From Planctomycetota bacterium (GTDB taxonomy: Bacteria; Planctomycetota; Planctomycetia; Gemmatales; Gemmataceae): a DNA stretch of 45,237 nt. The stretch lies in the NCBI GenBank assembly GCA_021413735.1, contig JAIOPV010000262.1, positions 1 through 45,237 on the forward strand. Direction: 5' to 3'. Shown piece by piece: positions 7,992 to 17,276 of the stretch (within the stretch, counting starts at the first letter, position 1; the number at the start of each line of letters is the position of its first letter). The notes under the pieces were generated by a model, which worked only from the letters and a program-made list of their open reading frames with translations, had not been told where the DNA came from and searched no databases. A program made the translations under genes and the position numbers.

Positions 7992-10900
7992 ATGTTCACC
8001 CGCACGTTCTCGTTCACGGCGTTGTTTCTCGCCCTGCTCGGAGTCGCGGTTGCGCACCAGCAACCGGCCCCCGTCGACAAAACCAAACCAACCGTGCCCG
8101 ATGGCGAAATCGACGCCGTCGGCAAACAAGCCGCCGCGCTGGAAGCACAGCTCGCCAAGACGAGCAGCACCAGCAAAGAAGGCGCGGAACTGCAACTCAA
8201 GCTCATCAACCTCTACCACGAGAACGGCCGACCATTCGGTCTCGTTCGCACGGCACAATCCTTCGTCGGCCAGCACGTCACGCACCCCGCGCACAAAGAC
8301 GTGATGCTGAAGCTCATCGACGGTCTCCAGACGACCGGCCGCAACAAGGAACTCATCGCCACGGGTCGCCAGTTCCTCACGCGGCACCCGGCTGATCCCG
8401 CAGCTGCCGACGTCGAACGCTGGCTCGCTCGCCTCATCCGCAAGACGAACGACTACGCCGGCACCGTCGTCATTCAAGAAGCACACTGGAAGCGACTCGG
8501 CCCGACCACCGAAGGTCAGCGATCCGGTCGCGATGCCATCGGGCTTTACTACGCGATCAACAATCCGGATGCGCTCGGCAAAGCTGCCGCGCTTGGCGAA
8601 GAAATGCTCGACAAGCTCCCCGCTGGTGGTCCCGCGACCTCGGCTGGCTGGAGCGCGTTCGATGCACAGGAACGGCTCAGCCAGTGGGCCAAGGCCAACC
8701 TCGTCGGGGCGAAGTTGCTCGCCAAAAGCCCGCCCTCAAGCCCGTACTACCTGCAACTGCTGCACTCGCGCATGGGTGAAAACTACAGCCGACTCGGGCA
8801 GCGCGTGAACGCCATCGAAAGTTGGAAGAAAGCGCTCGCGGTGCCGAACAACCCGCCACGTCCCGATCTGCACATGCGAATGATCGAGGAGCTGGTTCAG
8901 ACCAACCCGAAGGTGCCTGAGTTCGAGCCGGTCGTCAACGATTACAACGCGAAGTTCCCCACGCAACCGAATCGCTTTGCCGCACAGATTCGACTCGCGG
9001 GCGTCGCCCTCAACAACAAGGACGCGGCCCGTGCTGAGCAGATTCTCGTAGCGGTTCTGCCATTCGACGCTCGCTCGCACAGTGCTTCGTCGGCTTACAC
9101 GAGCCTCTTCGGTGCCGACGCCGACATGAACGTGAAGAAGGCACGCCTCGCCACTGCGGAACAAACCCTGCGGAATGCCATCGCCAAGAATCCGTCGCCG
9201 TATCACGTTGCCGCGTTGCGGTATTCGCTGGCGCTGGAACTGCTCCGCGATCGTGCCCAGAACATCCCCGCAGCGAAGGCCGTGGCTCGCGAACTCGCCT
9301 TCCAGTTCCCTTACAACGACGGCTACACCGCCGGTGCCGTGAACTGGCTGCTCGACGCTCCGACCGATGAAGCCGAGTTCACCGCCGACCTCGGCCGCGT
9401 GATCGAAGCACGCCGGAAAACTCCGTGGATCACGACCTACCGCGGCACGCTCGCGGCGTGGGCACAGGGTCGGCTCGCGAACAAGGATCTCGTCAAGCGA
9501 GCACAGGCTGTGCAAGCGGCACTCGCGGCTTCCGACAAGGAACCGATCAATGCCCAATGGGTCGCGTTTGAAACTGCGGTTGCAGCGGGCGTGTGGTCAC
9601 CGCAATCCGCGGCGGCCCGCGTGAAGTTGCTCGCTCACGTCGCGACTCTTCCCGACGACGTGGCCAACGACCTGTTCTACCAGCAGCAGTATTACCTTCG
9701 ACACTACGGGCCGAACGCGGCTGAACAGATCAAGAGCATTGACGTCGCGAAGGCATGGGTCGCACGGTTGCCGAAGTCGTTCGATGCTGCGGTCGCCTAT
9801 CTGAATCACGCCACCGACTACGCCAAGCCGGACGCTTTCCGTGCCGCGGCTCCCGTCGTGCTCGCAATGGAACCTCCAGGCACATACACCGATACCGCAC
9901 GTCGGTTGTTCGTCGTTTCGGGGCACTTCAAGGACAACGCAGTCGCCACGCAAACGTGGGCGTGGACGAAGAAGATGTTCGAGAAGCACGGCTACGACAA
10001 CAGTTCCGCCGCCGGCATGGGCGATACCATGGCCGCGCTGGGCATGAAGGCCGAAGCCAAGGAATGTTGGGACAAGGCGCTGACCGGCAATCCGGACACG
10101 CAAGACTACGTTCAGTGCGCTTCTCGGTTGCTCGCGCTGCAACCGGACGACGCCGCGAAGATCGCGTTCCTCGGCACGCTTCTCGCGAAGGAAAGCGGCT
10201 GGCACTTCAGCTTCGCAATGTGGCGAGCCGATCTGATGGTGAAAGCGAACGACATCGACGGAGCGGCGAAGTTGCTCCTGCCCGCCGCCGAAAAGGTTCG
10301 CGACATCCCGTTCGGTGCCTCGGCTCCTGAAGGTGAATGGCAGACGCTCGCGAACTGGGTCAGTGCCTATCGCGCTTACGTGCCACCTCCGCCGCCGAAC
10401 CCGGCGACCCCCGTTGACCCCAAATTGCCGAAGGCACCCATCATCACGCCGGCCGACAAGCAGAAGCTCTACACGCTCGTTCGCGACCTCAACATCTACC
10501 GCGCGTCGATGGTTGCTCAGGCCGCACTGCTCGAACTCGACGACGCAGCAAAGATGCCGCCAATGAAGCGGTTGCTCGCCCTCAGCGGAGCCACCCAACT
10601 TGGCTACGGCGACGCGACCGACTTCGACTACCTGACGCCATACGCCCAGGCCGCGATGGGTCGCAAAGACTACATGGGTGCGGCCACCCTCATGAGCGCA
10701 ATGCTCGGCACCTTCCCCGGCTTGGACGAAGGCCGACGCAAGGGCGGCCGCGATCTGCTCACGCAGGCGTACACTCGCCTTGGTGCCGCTGGCGGTGCAG
10801 TCATCGACGAAAAGAGTCCAATCGCGCCGCTCCTCTCCGCGGCGCTGCAACTTCGCCTGGGCGACCAAAAGCTCGCGTTCGAGACGTACCTCGCGAACCA

Positions 10901-13900
10901 GAAACTGTTCGATGAACACCGAACGGAAGTGCCGGTCGATCTGCTCATCTTCGTGTGCGATAACCACATCGCAGCCGGCGGCGACGACAACCACACTCGT
11001 GTCGAGGACATCCTCCGGGCGTGGCTCATCAAGAACGTCGATATCAAGGAAGTTGATGATGTCGAGAAGGCTCGCGTGCAGTTGCTCCTCGGCCGAAACT
11101 ACTTCAAGGCGAAACGATTCGACCTTGCCCGAGCCGAGTTCACCACGCTCATCAACAAGTACGCCAAGACGCCGCAAGCCGTCGATGCCGAGTTCGGTAT
11201 CGGCGAAACGTTCATGGAACAGAAGGTCTACGATCAGGCGGAACAGGCATTCGAGCGACTCGCCGGCAGTCGCGATCGCGACGTCGTGATTCGTGCCGAG
11301 TTCCTTCGCGGTGTGCTCGCTTCCAGACGCGGCGACCGCGAAGAGGCACGAGCCATCTTCCGCGGTGTGCTGGAACGAGTGCCGAACATCGAACTCGCCA
11401 ACCAGGCGCTTTACAACCTGTCCGAAGTGTACGGTGCCGAACAACGGTATGTCGATCAGCTCGAACTGCTCCGCACGGTCGGTCGCCTTGGTCGCGCCAG
11501 CAAGCGTTACCACACGCCCGGCGAACCGCTCTCCATCGTTGTGCAAGACAGCGACCTCGGCGTGAGCCGTGGACACAGTCGGATTCCCGTGCAGGTGACG
11601 ACCGAGCCGGGTGGCGACGTCGAAACGATTTACCTCATCTCGGGCGGTGCGGGCAAGGGCCTGTTCCGTGCGGACCTCGAAACGCGTCTTGGCACGGTCG
11701 CGAAGAACGACCGTGTGTTGCAACTCACGGGTAAGGACATCATCCGCGTCGATTACCCGCCGGAGTTCAAGAAGGAATTCAAGGACGCGCCGCTACCCGA
11801 TGCCGAGATCCGAATCGCAGCCGACGGCAAACTCGACGTCGCATCTGGCAAGATTTTCGATGACGACGAGGAGACGTTCACGGCGAAGCTCGTCCGCGAA
11901 AACATGGGCGACAAGCCCGAAGACAAGCGGAAGGGGCTCGATCGTCCGAAGGATCAGGTGAAGCCCGGGAACATCATCTACATCCGCGTGAAGGATGCGG
12001 ACCGCGACGTGAGCGATCAGGCCGACAAGATCACGATCAAGTTGGTCGCGGCGAGCGGCGATCAGGTGTCGGCCGTGCTGACCGAAACCGGCCCGCACAC
12101 CGGCATCTTCGAAGGCCAGGCCAAGACGGGCGAACTGCCCGCCGGGGCACTCGCGACGAACACCGCGATCGACCACAGTCCGCTCATGGCGATCGACAAG
12201 GACAAGAAGACCGCGTGGCTCAGCGAGCCAGACGGCGCGACGCCGAAGATTCTCAGCATCGACATGAAGGATCTGAAGAAGACCGACCGCGTCACGATCT
12301 GGACACCGAACGCAGTGCAGAACGCCCCGATTCGCATGACCCTCGAGGGCAGCGACGACGGCCGGTTGTGGTTCCGCCTCGCCAGCACTCACCCGGATGC
12401 GAAGGTGACGCCAGTTGTCGGCGAACCAGGCCAGATGAGCGCTCGCATCTACACGGTTGACGGCCACGGCTACACGACCTGGGATCAGGTTGTGGCGCTG
12501 ACGAAGAACGCGAAGGCGACCACCGAAGGCAACGCCGCGGATCTGTTCTGGAGCCGCGGCCCGGACATGAAGGTGAAGCCGCCGACGAGCATCGTCTGGC
12601 ACGGCAAGATTGTTCAACCGAAGACCGGAGCAGTTCGGTTCACGGTGCAGGGCGAGAAGACCGCACTGATGGTCGATGGTCGGCTCGAAATGCCTGTCGG
12701 ACCAACTGGCCGACATGCCGACGTGTACCTCGATGCGGGCGTGCACGTTGTCACGATCTTCGCTGCGGCTGGGCCGAACACGAACACGCTCGAAGCTCGC
12801 TGGGCAACTGGCGAAGCAACGACCGAGTTGGTGACGACGCACCCATTCCGTGCGATCGACTTCGACCTGACCCGTCCGGAAGCGAAAGCGAACCCGGCTC
12901 CGCGTGCGCTCGGCGAAGCGACACCGGACAAGGAAGGGCTGTCGTGGGACTTCAAGTTCGCGCCGCTGAATGTGCGGCACGTCCGCACCGTGATTCACGA
13001 GTATCGCGGTGAAGCGGTCGCCATCAATCACGTCGAGATTCGCGACAGCGAGAAGAACGTTCTCCACATTCCGACGGAAGCGGATCTGCTCTCGCTCGCC
13101 ACGAACGATGTGCTTGAGATTTCCGGCGGCGACGTGGTGACCGCCACCTACATCGACGACGTGAACACGACCGGCGGCTCGCGGTTGCTCTCAGCGAAAC
13201 TGACGGCGACCTACCACAACGCCACGATCCTGCCAATTGCTTACGACTTCGTGAAGGGTCCCAACGGCGAGGTGAACACGATCCGCAAGGAGTTGCTGCG
13301 AATCGATCCGGGCGAGCGAATCACCATCGAAGTGACGGACTTCGACATGGACACGACCGCCGCGCCGGACAAGATCAAGGTTCAGGTTCAGGTTAACGAT
13401 GGCCCGACCATCGAACTGGAAGCAACCGAAACGGCCGAGAACAGCGGCATCTTCACGAAGGAGGTGGACACCGCTGCTGCCCCCGCCGGCGACAAGATCG
13501 CCGTGAAGCCGGGCGACCGCGTCATCCTGCGGTACTTCGACCAGCAGAACACGATCCCCGGTCACGGTGCGTTCCGTGAAGTGGTCGTATACGTCAACGA
13601 ACCGACGGCAGGAAAAGTGCGAATCATCGAGACTCGCACAACGCGACCCGTGCAGGTTCCCGGCGGTCCCGTGATTAACACCGCGCCGCAGATTCGCTAT
13701 CTGCCGGTGGCGGTCGGCGAAGTCGACGCGAAGTTCGTCGCTGGTGTTGCGTTCGAAGCACCGTTCACGATCGAGGTGATCGACCGCGACGCCGCCAAGG
13801 ACAGCCGAAGCAAGGTGATCGTGAAGCTGAAGACGACATCTGGGGCCGAGGTGGATGTCGAGTGCGTTCTCAATGATCGTCGCCTTGGGTTCGCTGGTGC

Positions 13901-15419
13901 GCCCGACCCGCACGGAACCGCGCTGCACGAAGGCCGGTTCACGGGACAGGTCATCATGCAACTGGGCAACAAGGACACATCGGCGCTGGTGCCGTTGACC
14001 GCGTCGATGCCTCGCGATCTGATCGGTGGCCCGGTTCTTCCGAAGGAGGAAATGGGCGAGGAAGGCAAACGCGACAAGACGCTCATCACGAAGGTGCTGA
14101 ACCTGACGGGGGCGGACATCGTCGAGGTGGCGTACAAGGACGAACGCCGTCCGGGTGCGTCGATCGTGCTGAACGCGAACGGCCGCTTGCTGACCGACGG
14201 AAAGCTGACCTGCACCGACTCGGAATACGCGAAGGACATCACAGCGGTTCACGTCGGCGAACGGTTGTTCCTCAAGGTCATCGACGCGGACGCTGACCGC
14301 ACGCCAGAACGGGACACCGTGAAGGTGAAAGTCAGCACGAAGCGCGGTGAACTGGAAACGGTCGAACTCGTCGAAACGTTATCACACAGCGGCGTGTTCA
14401 CCGGTTCGGTGCTGTTGAAGCCAGTCGAGAAGCCGACGCCAGGCAACATCAAGCAGGACGCACCCGAAATCGAGTGCTACTTCGGCGACACCATCGAGAT
14501 CGTGTACACCGACGAACGGGCCGCGAGCGCCGTCGAAGGCAAGTACGAATCGGCGGTCACCATCGCGGTCGTGATCGGCACCGACGGTAAGCTGTCGGCC
14601 TTCAGCAAGACGTTCACGGATGAAGCTCTCGCGGTGGAGACGCAGTTCCACATCGCGGAGAGCCACTTCGAGTTGTTCAAGAGTCACAAGAGTCTGGCTC
14701 GCGAAGCCGAGGCCCGAGCCGACTTGGAAGCGGGCCGGCGAGTGCTTCGCGAGGTGGTGGAGGATTACCCGAATCCGAAGTACACGCCGCGAGTGTCGTA
14801 CCTGCTGGGACAGTTCGCACAGGAACTGAAGCAGTATGGTGAAGCCGTCCAGGCTTACCAGACAATCGTGAAGCAGTACCCGGATCACGCCCTCGCGCCG
14901 TACGCGCAGTACAAGATGGCCCAGGCTTACGAGAAGGCCGGCGAGTTCAACCAGGCTCTCGAAGCGTATGTGACGCTGGCCGCGACGTATCCGAAGAGCG
15001 AGCTGATTACTGACGTGATGGTCAACATCAGCGAGCACTTTTACAAGACCGAGAACTACAAGGTCGCGGCTCAGGTTGGCGAGAAATTCCTGGAGAAGTT
15101 CGAGAGCCATCGGCTGGCTCCGAAGATGGCGTTCCGCGTCGGGCAGTGCTACTTCAAAGACAAGAACTACGGCAAGGCCGGCGAGACGTTCGACAAGTTC
15201 ACGAAGTTGTTCCGTGAGGATACGCTGGCACCGGACGCCATGTTCTGGGCTGGCGAGAGCTACCGCACCGGCAACAACATGAAGAAGGCGTTCGAGAGCT
15301 ACAACAAGTGTCGTTGGGATTACCCGGCGACCGAAGCCGCGAAGTACGCTCGCGGTCGATTGGCCCTGCCCGAAATGCTCCGTCAGTTCGAGGAAGCAGC
15401 GAACACGGACAAGAACTAG
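7992..15419 (+). CDS. Giant secreted TPR/beta-sandwich protein (2475 aa)
   Basis: ATG 7992, no clear ribosome binding site. Signal peptide at 1-21 (FTRTFSFTALFLALLGVAVA). Residues about 30-1165 are mostly TPR-like helices. About 1170-1390 holds beta units with the pattern I-x-V-x-D-x-D...V-x-V followed by ET...G-x-F-x-G (IYIRVKDADRDVS; TETGPHTGIFEG). About 1390-1480 looks discoidin (F5/8 C)-like (DKKTAWLSEPDG, WTPNAVQNAPIRMTLEGSDD). About 1520-1625 resembles a PA14-type beta domain (GAVRFTVQGEKTALMVDGRL, LDAGVHVVTIFAAAG). At least three more beta units lie between 1770 and 2150 (ITIEVTDFDMDTTAAPDKIK; LFLKVIDADADRTPERDTVK). The C-terminus (about 2210-2475) is TPR again. Domain names are read from sequence pattern only. 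It sits upstream of exbB/exbD-type genes and is interrupted from them by a repeat-bounded gene. It may be a periplasmic or surface scaffold driven by the proton channel. Confidence 0.85.
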   Translation: MFTRTFSFTALFLALLGVAVAHQQPAPVDKTKPTVPDGEIDAVGKQAAALEAQLAKTSSTSKEGAELQLKLINLYHENGRPFGLVRTAQSFVGQHVTHPAHKDVMLKLIDGLQTTGRNKELIATGRQFLTRHPADPAAADVERWLARLIRKTNDYAGTVVIQEAHWKRLGPTTEGQRSGRDAIGLYYAINNPDALGKAAALGEEMLDKLPAGGPATSAGWSAFDAQERLSQWAKANLVGAKLLAKSPPSSPYYLQLLHSRMGENYSRLGQRVNAIESWKKALAVPNNPPRPDLHMRMIEELVQTNPKVPEFEPVVNDYNAKFPTQPNRFAAQIRLAGVALNNKDAARAEQILVAVLPFDARSHSASSAYTSLFGADADMNVKKARLATAEQTLRNAIAKNPSPYHVAALRYSLALELLRDRAQNIPAAKAVARELAFQFPYNDGYTAGAVNWLLDAPTDEAEFTADLGRVIEARRKTPWITTYRGTLAAWAQGRLANKDLVKRAQAVQAALAASDKEPINAQWVAFETAVAAGVWSPQSAAARVKLLAHVATLPDDVANDLFYQQQYYLRHYGPNAAEQIKSIDVAKAWVARLPKSFDAAVAYLNHATDYAKPDAFRAAAPVVLAMEPPGTYTDTARRLFVVSGHFKDNAVATQTWAWTKKMFEKHGYDNSSAAGMGDTMAALGMKAEAKECWDKALTGNPDTQDYVQCASRLLALQPDDAAKIAFLGTLLAKESGWHFSFAMWRADLMVKANDIDGAAKLLLPAAEKVRDIPFGASAPEGEWQTLANWVSAYRAYVPPPPPNPATPVDPKLPKAPIITPADKQKLYTLVRDLNIYRASMVAQAALLELDDAAKMPPMKRLLALSGATQLGYGDATDFDYLTPYAQAAMGRKDYMGAATLMSAMLGTFPGLDEGRRKGGRDLLTQAYTRLGAAGGAVIDEKSPIAPLLSAALQLRLGDQKLAFETYLANQKLFDEHRTEVPVDLLIFVCDNHIAAGGDDNHTRVEDILRAWLIKNVDIKEVDDVEKARVQLLLGRNYFKAKRFDLARAEFTTLINKYAKTPQAVDAEFGIGETFMEQKVYDQAEQAFERLAGSRDRDVVIRAEFLRGVLASRRGDREEARAIFRGVLERVPNIELANQALYNLSEVYGAEQRYVDQLELLRTVGRLGRASKRYHTPGEPLSIVVQDSDLGVSRGHSRIPVQVTTEPGGDVETIYLISGGAGKGLFRADLETRLGTVAKNDRVLQLTGKDIIRVDYPPEFKKEFKDAPLPDAEIRIAADGKLDVASGKIFDDDEETFTAKLVRENMGDKPEDKRKGLDRPKDQVKPGNIIYIRVKDADRDVSDQADKITIKLVAASGDQVSAVLTETGPHTGIFEGQAKTGELPAGALATNTAIDHSPLMAIDKDKKTAWLSEPDGATPKILSIDMKDLKKTDRVTIWTPNAVQNAPIRMTLEGSDDGRLWFRLASTHPDAKVTPVVGEPGQMSARIYTVDGHGYTTWDQVVALTKNAKATTEGNAADLFWSRGPDMKVKPPTSIVWHGKIVQPKTGAVRFTVQGEKTALMVDGRLEMPVGPTGRHADVYLDAGVHVVTIFAAAGPNTNTLEARWATGEATTELVTTHPFRAIDFDLTRPEAKANPAPRALGEATPDKEGLSWDFKFAPLNVRHVRTVIHEYRGEAVAINHVEIRDSEKNVLHIPTEADLLSLATNDVLEISGGDVVTATYIDDVNTTGGSRLLSAKLTATYHNATILPIAYDFVKGPNGEVNTIRKELLRIDPGERITIEVTDFDMDTTAAPDKIKVQVQVNDGPTIELEATETAENSGIFTKEVDTAAAPAGDKIAVKPGDRVILRYFDQQNTIPGHGAFREVVVYVNEPTAGKVRIIETRTTRPVQVPGGPVINTAPQIRYLPVAVGEVDAKFVAGVAFEAPFTIEVIDRDAAKDSRSKVIVKLKTTSGAEVDVECVLNDRRLGFAGAPDPHGTALHEGRFTGQVIMQLGNKDTSALVPLTASMPRDLIGGPVLPKEEMGEEGKRDKTLITKVLNLTGADIVEVAYKDERRPGASIVLNANGRLLTDGKLTCTDSEYAKDITAVHVGERLFLKVIDADADRTPERDTVKVKVSTKRGELETVELVETLSHSGVFTGSVLLKPVEKPTPGNIKQDAPEIECYFGDTIEIVYTDERAASAVEGKYESAVTIAVVIGTDGKLSAFSKTFTDEALAVETQFHIAESHFELFKSHKSLAREAEARADLEAGRRVLREVVEDYPNPKYTPRVSYLLGQFAQELKQYGEAVQAYQTIVKQYPDHALAPYAQYKMAQAYEKAGEFNQALEAYVTLAATYPKSELITDVMVNISEHFYKTENYKVAAQVGEKFLEKFESHRLAPKMAFRVGQCYFKDKNYGKAGETFDKFTKLFREDTLAPDAMFWAGESYRTGNNMKKAFESYNKCRWDYPATEAAKYARGRLALPEMLRQFEEAANTDKN

Positions 15420-15421
15420 TT

Positions 15422-15520
15422 GTGTTTAGTGTTGAGTGTTTTGTGTTTAGTTTGGTCCCTGAGAACCGCAACATGACGGGCGATGAGTGAACAAAACACG
15501 AAACATCAAACACGAATAAA
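15422..15520. repeat. Inverted heptamer arrays upstream of the four-helix-bundle gene
   Basis: From 15422 to 15449 there are four consecutive 7-bp units of the GTGTTTA type (variants GTGTTGA, GTGTTTT). From 15490 to about 15520 there are four units of the complementary type (AACAAAA, CACGAAA, CATCAAA, CACGAAT). The two arrays can pair around a roughly 40-nt GC-richer loop. The first array starts 2 bp after the stop of the 2475-aa gene and the second ends 3 bp before the ATG at 15524. The base composition is strikingly AT-rich against the flanking genes. Confidence 0.85.
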
Positions 15521-15523
15521 CCC

Positions 15524-15931
15524 ATGCCGTTCGTCCGCTTTCAAAACCTGAAGGTTTACAAGCTCGCCGAGGAGTTGGCGGACGCAGTTTGGCCGATCGC
15601 GTTGAAGTGGGATAATTTGGCCCGTGATACGATCGGAAAGCAATTGATTCGCGCAGCGGATAGTATCGGAGCAAATATTGCCGAGGGATGCGGAAGGCAC
15701 ACACCAAACGACAATCGGCGCTTTGTGAGGATCGCTCGCGGATCATTGCTCGAAACGCAACACTGGCTCCGGCGTGCATTCAGCCGAAAACTGATCACGC
15801 CGGAACAAACTGCAACCCTCCAGAAACTTGTTGAGCAGCTGGCTCCATCGCTCAACGCCTACCTGAGTTCAATTGGCCGACCACCTGCGGGTGTCAAGCA
15901 CGCAGAGACACCGCCCAACGACGAATCTTGA
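15524..15931 (+). CDS. Four-helix-bundle protein, 23S IVP/Avd-like
   Basis: 135 residues from ATG 15524. The sequence has the signature of the TIGR02436 'four helix bundle' family, also annotated as 23S rRNA-intervening-sequence protein or S23: FQNLKVYKLAEELADAVW at the start, IGKQLIRAADSIGANIAEG in the centre, then RFVRIARGSLLETQHWL and a final helix (LQKLVEQLAPSLNAYLSS). Family members are small pentameric bundles, related in fold to the Avd accessory protein of diversity-generating retroelements, with basic surfaces suited to nucleic acid binding. No reverse transcriptase is nearby. The gene is enclosed by 7-bp repeat arrays that touch both ends of the reading frame, so it probably belongs to a repeat-associated element and is unrelated to the envelope genes around it. 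The C-terminal tail (about 118-135) is polar. Confidence 0.9.
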   Translation: MPFVRFQNLKVYKLAEELADAVWPIALKWDNLARDTIGKQLIRAADSIGANIAEGCGRHTPNDNRRFVRIARGSLLETQHWLRRAFSRKLITPEQTATLQKLVEQLAPSLNAYLSSIGRPPAGVKHAETPPNDES

Positions 15932-15987
15932 CGAAACACGAAACACCAAACACTAAACACCAAACACTAAACACCACACACTAAACC
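15932..15987. repeat. Eight-unit heptamer array downstream
   Basis: Eight 7-bp units in exact phase, of the types CGAAACA, CCAAACA and CTAAACA (one CCACACA, last CTAAACC). The array begins on the base after the TGA of the four-helix-bundle gene and ends 2 bp before the ATG of the exbB-like gene at 15990, so it also forms the 5' flank of that gene and leaves it no recognisable Shine-Dalgarno sequence. Confidence 0.9.
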
Positions 15988-15989
15988 CC

Positions 15990-16823
15990 ATGCTGATGTT
16001 GTTTGCTGAAGCCGTGGCCGCTCCGGTCGAGAAACACTGGTGGGATGCCGGCGCGCTCGGCTACATGTTCGATGGCGGCATCTTCATGTGGCCGATTCTC
16101 CTCCTCGCGATTATCGGAACCGGCGTCGTCATCGAACGATTCCGCACGCTCCGACTCATCGCCATCGACGCACAAGACCTCCGCACGCAGGTTCTCGATC
16201 TGCTCTACCAAGACAAGATCGAAGAAGCTGTCGAGTTGTGTGCGAGGTCGCACGGGCCAGTTCCGGCTATCCTCGCCGTCGGGATTCACCGCTACAAACT
16301 GCTCCGCAAACTGAACTACGACCCCGCGAAGATCGAGGAACAGGTCGTCAAGGCGATGGAGGACTACAGCCCTCACATCACTGCGGCACTCGAAAAGAAC
16401 CTGCCGATCCTCTCGACCGTCGCCAGCGTCGCGCCGATGCTCGGGTCGCTCGGAACGGTCGTGGGTATGGTGCTCATGTTCCAGGGCATCGTGGCGATGG
16501 AAGCTGGCGAGAACATCATCAAGAAGGCCGCCGCCGGTATTCAGGTGAAGCTGATCGTCACCGTGTGGGGGCTGATGGTCGGCATCCCGGCCTACATGTT
16601 CTTCAACTACTTCACGTCGGTTGTGAGTCAGCACATTCTCGAAGCTGAGGAAACGGCGTCGCAGTTGGTCGAAGCCTTGGTGTTGCAGTTCGCACCAGCC
16701 GCGCCGTCGGCACCAACAGCACCGGCACCCGCGCCGATGTCGCCGCCACCACGACCGCAGCCCGGACCCGTCGCGAGCGTAATTCCGTCGGCTCCGCGTG
16801 GTCCAAAGGGAGGGCCTAGCTGA
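15990..16823 (+). CDS. MotA/TolQ/ExbB proton channel family protein
   Basis: 277 residues. TolQ/ExbB proteins form the inner-membrane proton channel that, with ExbD/TolR, converts proton flow into work on periplasmic partners. Seen here: a first membrane segment at about 27-45 (GGIFMWPILLLAIIGTGVVI) followed by ERFRTL; a cytoplasmic region with AVELCARSHGPVPAILAVG; the family hallmark LPILSTVASVAPMLGSLGTV with VVGMVLMFQGI; and a last membrane segment (LIVTVWGLMVGIPAYMFFNY). The C-terminal tail (about 228-277) is Pro/Ala-rich and low complexity. The stop TGA shares one base with the ATG of the next gene, so translation is coupled to the ExbD-type subunit. The upstream flank is a heptamer array. 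Confidence 0.92.
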   Translation: MLMLFAEAVAAPVEKHWWDAGALGYMFDGGIFMWPILLLAIIGTGVVIERFRTLRLIAIDAQDLRTQVLDLLYQDKIEEAVELCARSHGPVPAILAVGIHRYKLLRKLNYDPAKIEEQVVKAMEDYSPHITAALEKNLPILSTVASVAPMLGSLGTVVGMVLMFQGIVAMEAGENIIKKAAAGIQVKLIVTVWGLMVGIPAYMFFNYFTSVVSQHILEAEETASQLVEALVLQFAPAAPSAPTAPAPAPMSPPPRPQPGPVASVIPSAPRGPKGGPS

Positions 16824-17254
16824 TGGCAGCCGGACCCGTTGGCAGCGGCAAAGGCGGTCAAACAGCCTGGGTGCTGAACCTCCTCACCGACCTCGCCTTC
16901 AACCTGCTGATCTTCTTTGTCGTCTGTGCGTCGAGCGCTCAGGAAGAAAAGGGTCGGCCGCAGCAGATGCCAAGCGCCAGCAAAGAAAAAACGACCGAGC
17001 AGAAGAGCACGAACATCGAGGTGGCGATCACGCGAACTGCGGTGTCCGTGAATGGTGAAGATGTGCCGATTGCGGACTTGAAGGCGAAGCTAACTGGAAT
17101 GCTGGCTGGGAAAAAGAACCCGGAAAATGTTGTCGTGGTGAAAAGCGCGAAAGATACGCCTTACAGCCATTGGATTCGCATCACAGGGGCTATCGAGCAG
17201 GCCGGTGGTGCGATTACACTGCAACTGGAAGAAGAACAAGTGATCGGGAAGTGA
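16823..17254 (+). CDS. ExbD/TolR-type biopolymer transport protein (first copy)
   Basis: 143 residues; ATG 16823 overlaps the exbB stop in TGATG. There is one membrane segment, LLTDLAFNLLIFFVVCASS (about 20-38), with the conserved proton-carrying Asp at position 23. A charged linker (EEKGRPQQMPSASKEKTTEQ) precedes a periplasmic domain (about 65-143) of ExbD type (VAITRTAVSVNGEDVPIADL; HWIRITGAIEQAGGAITLQL). It should form the ion-translocating complex with the preceding channel protein. A second ExbD-type gene follows after a perfect palindrome, so the complex may contain two different ExbD-like subunits, as is common in planctomycetes and myxobacteria. Confidence 0.9.
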   Translation: MAAGPVGSGKGGQTAWVLNLLTDLAFNLLIFFVVCASSAQEEKGRPQQMPSASKEKTTEQKSTNIEVAITRTAVSVNGEDVPIADLKAKLTGMLAGKKNPENVVVVKSAKDTPYSHWIRITGAIEQAGGAITLQLEEEQVIGK

Positions 17255-17276
17255 CGGGGTTGATTTGATGGTTTGA

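Larger units (their letters stand above)
15422..15987 (+). mobile_element. Putative heptamer-bounded element with a four-helix-bundle gene
   Basis: A unit made of left heptamer array, loop, second array in inverse orientation, CDS and third array (15932-15987). The left end reads GTGTTTAGTGTTGAG and the right end, on the other strand, begins GGGGTTTAGTGTGTGG, so the whole behaves like an element with array-type terminal inverted repeats. It exactly occupies the space between the giant TPR gene and the exbB-like gene, which otherwise would form one operon. No transposase or target-site duplication was identified, so mobility is inference from structure and from the gene-less relative at 43650-43767. 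Confidence 0.45.

Noticed and set aside
9597..11723. 708-codon minus-strand frame
   Set aside because: Antisense to the 2475-aa gene; same reasoning as above.
15524..15931. Ribosomal protein or rRNA intervening sequence
   Set aside because: The family is sometimes labelled S23, but there is no rRNA here; a four-helix-bundle protein in a repeat-bounded element fits better.
15524..15931. Diversity-generating retroelement
   Set aside because: The protein is Avd-like, but no reverse transcriptase or template/variable repeat pair with adenine mismatches was seen in the neighbourhood.
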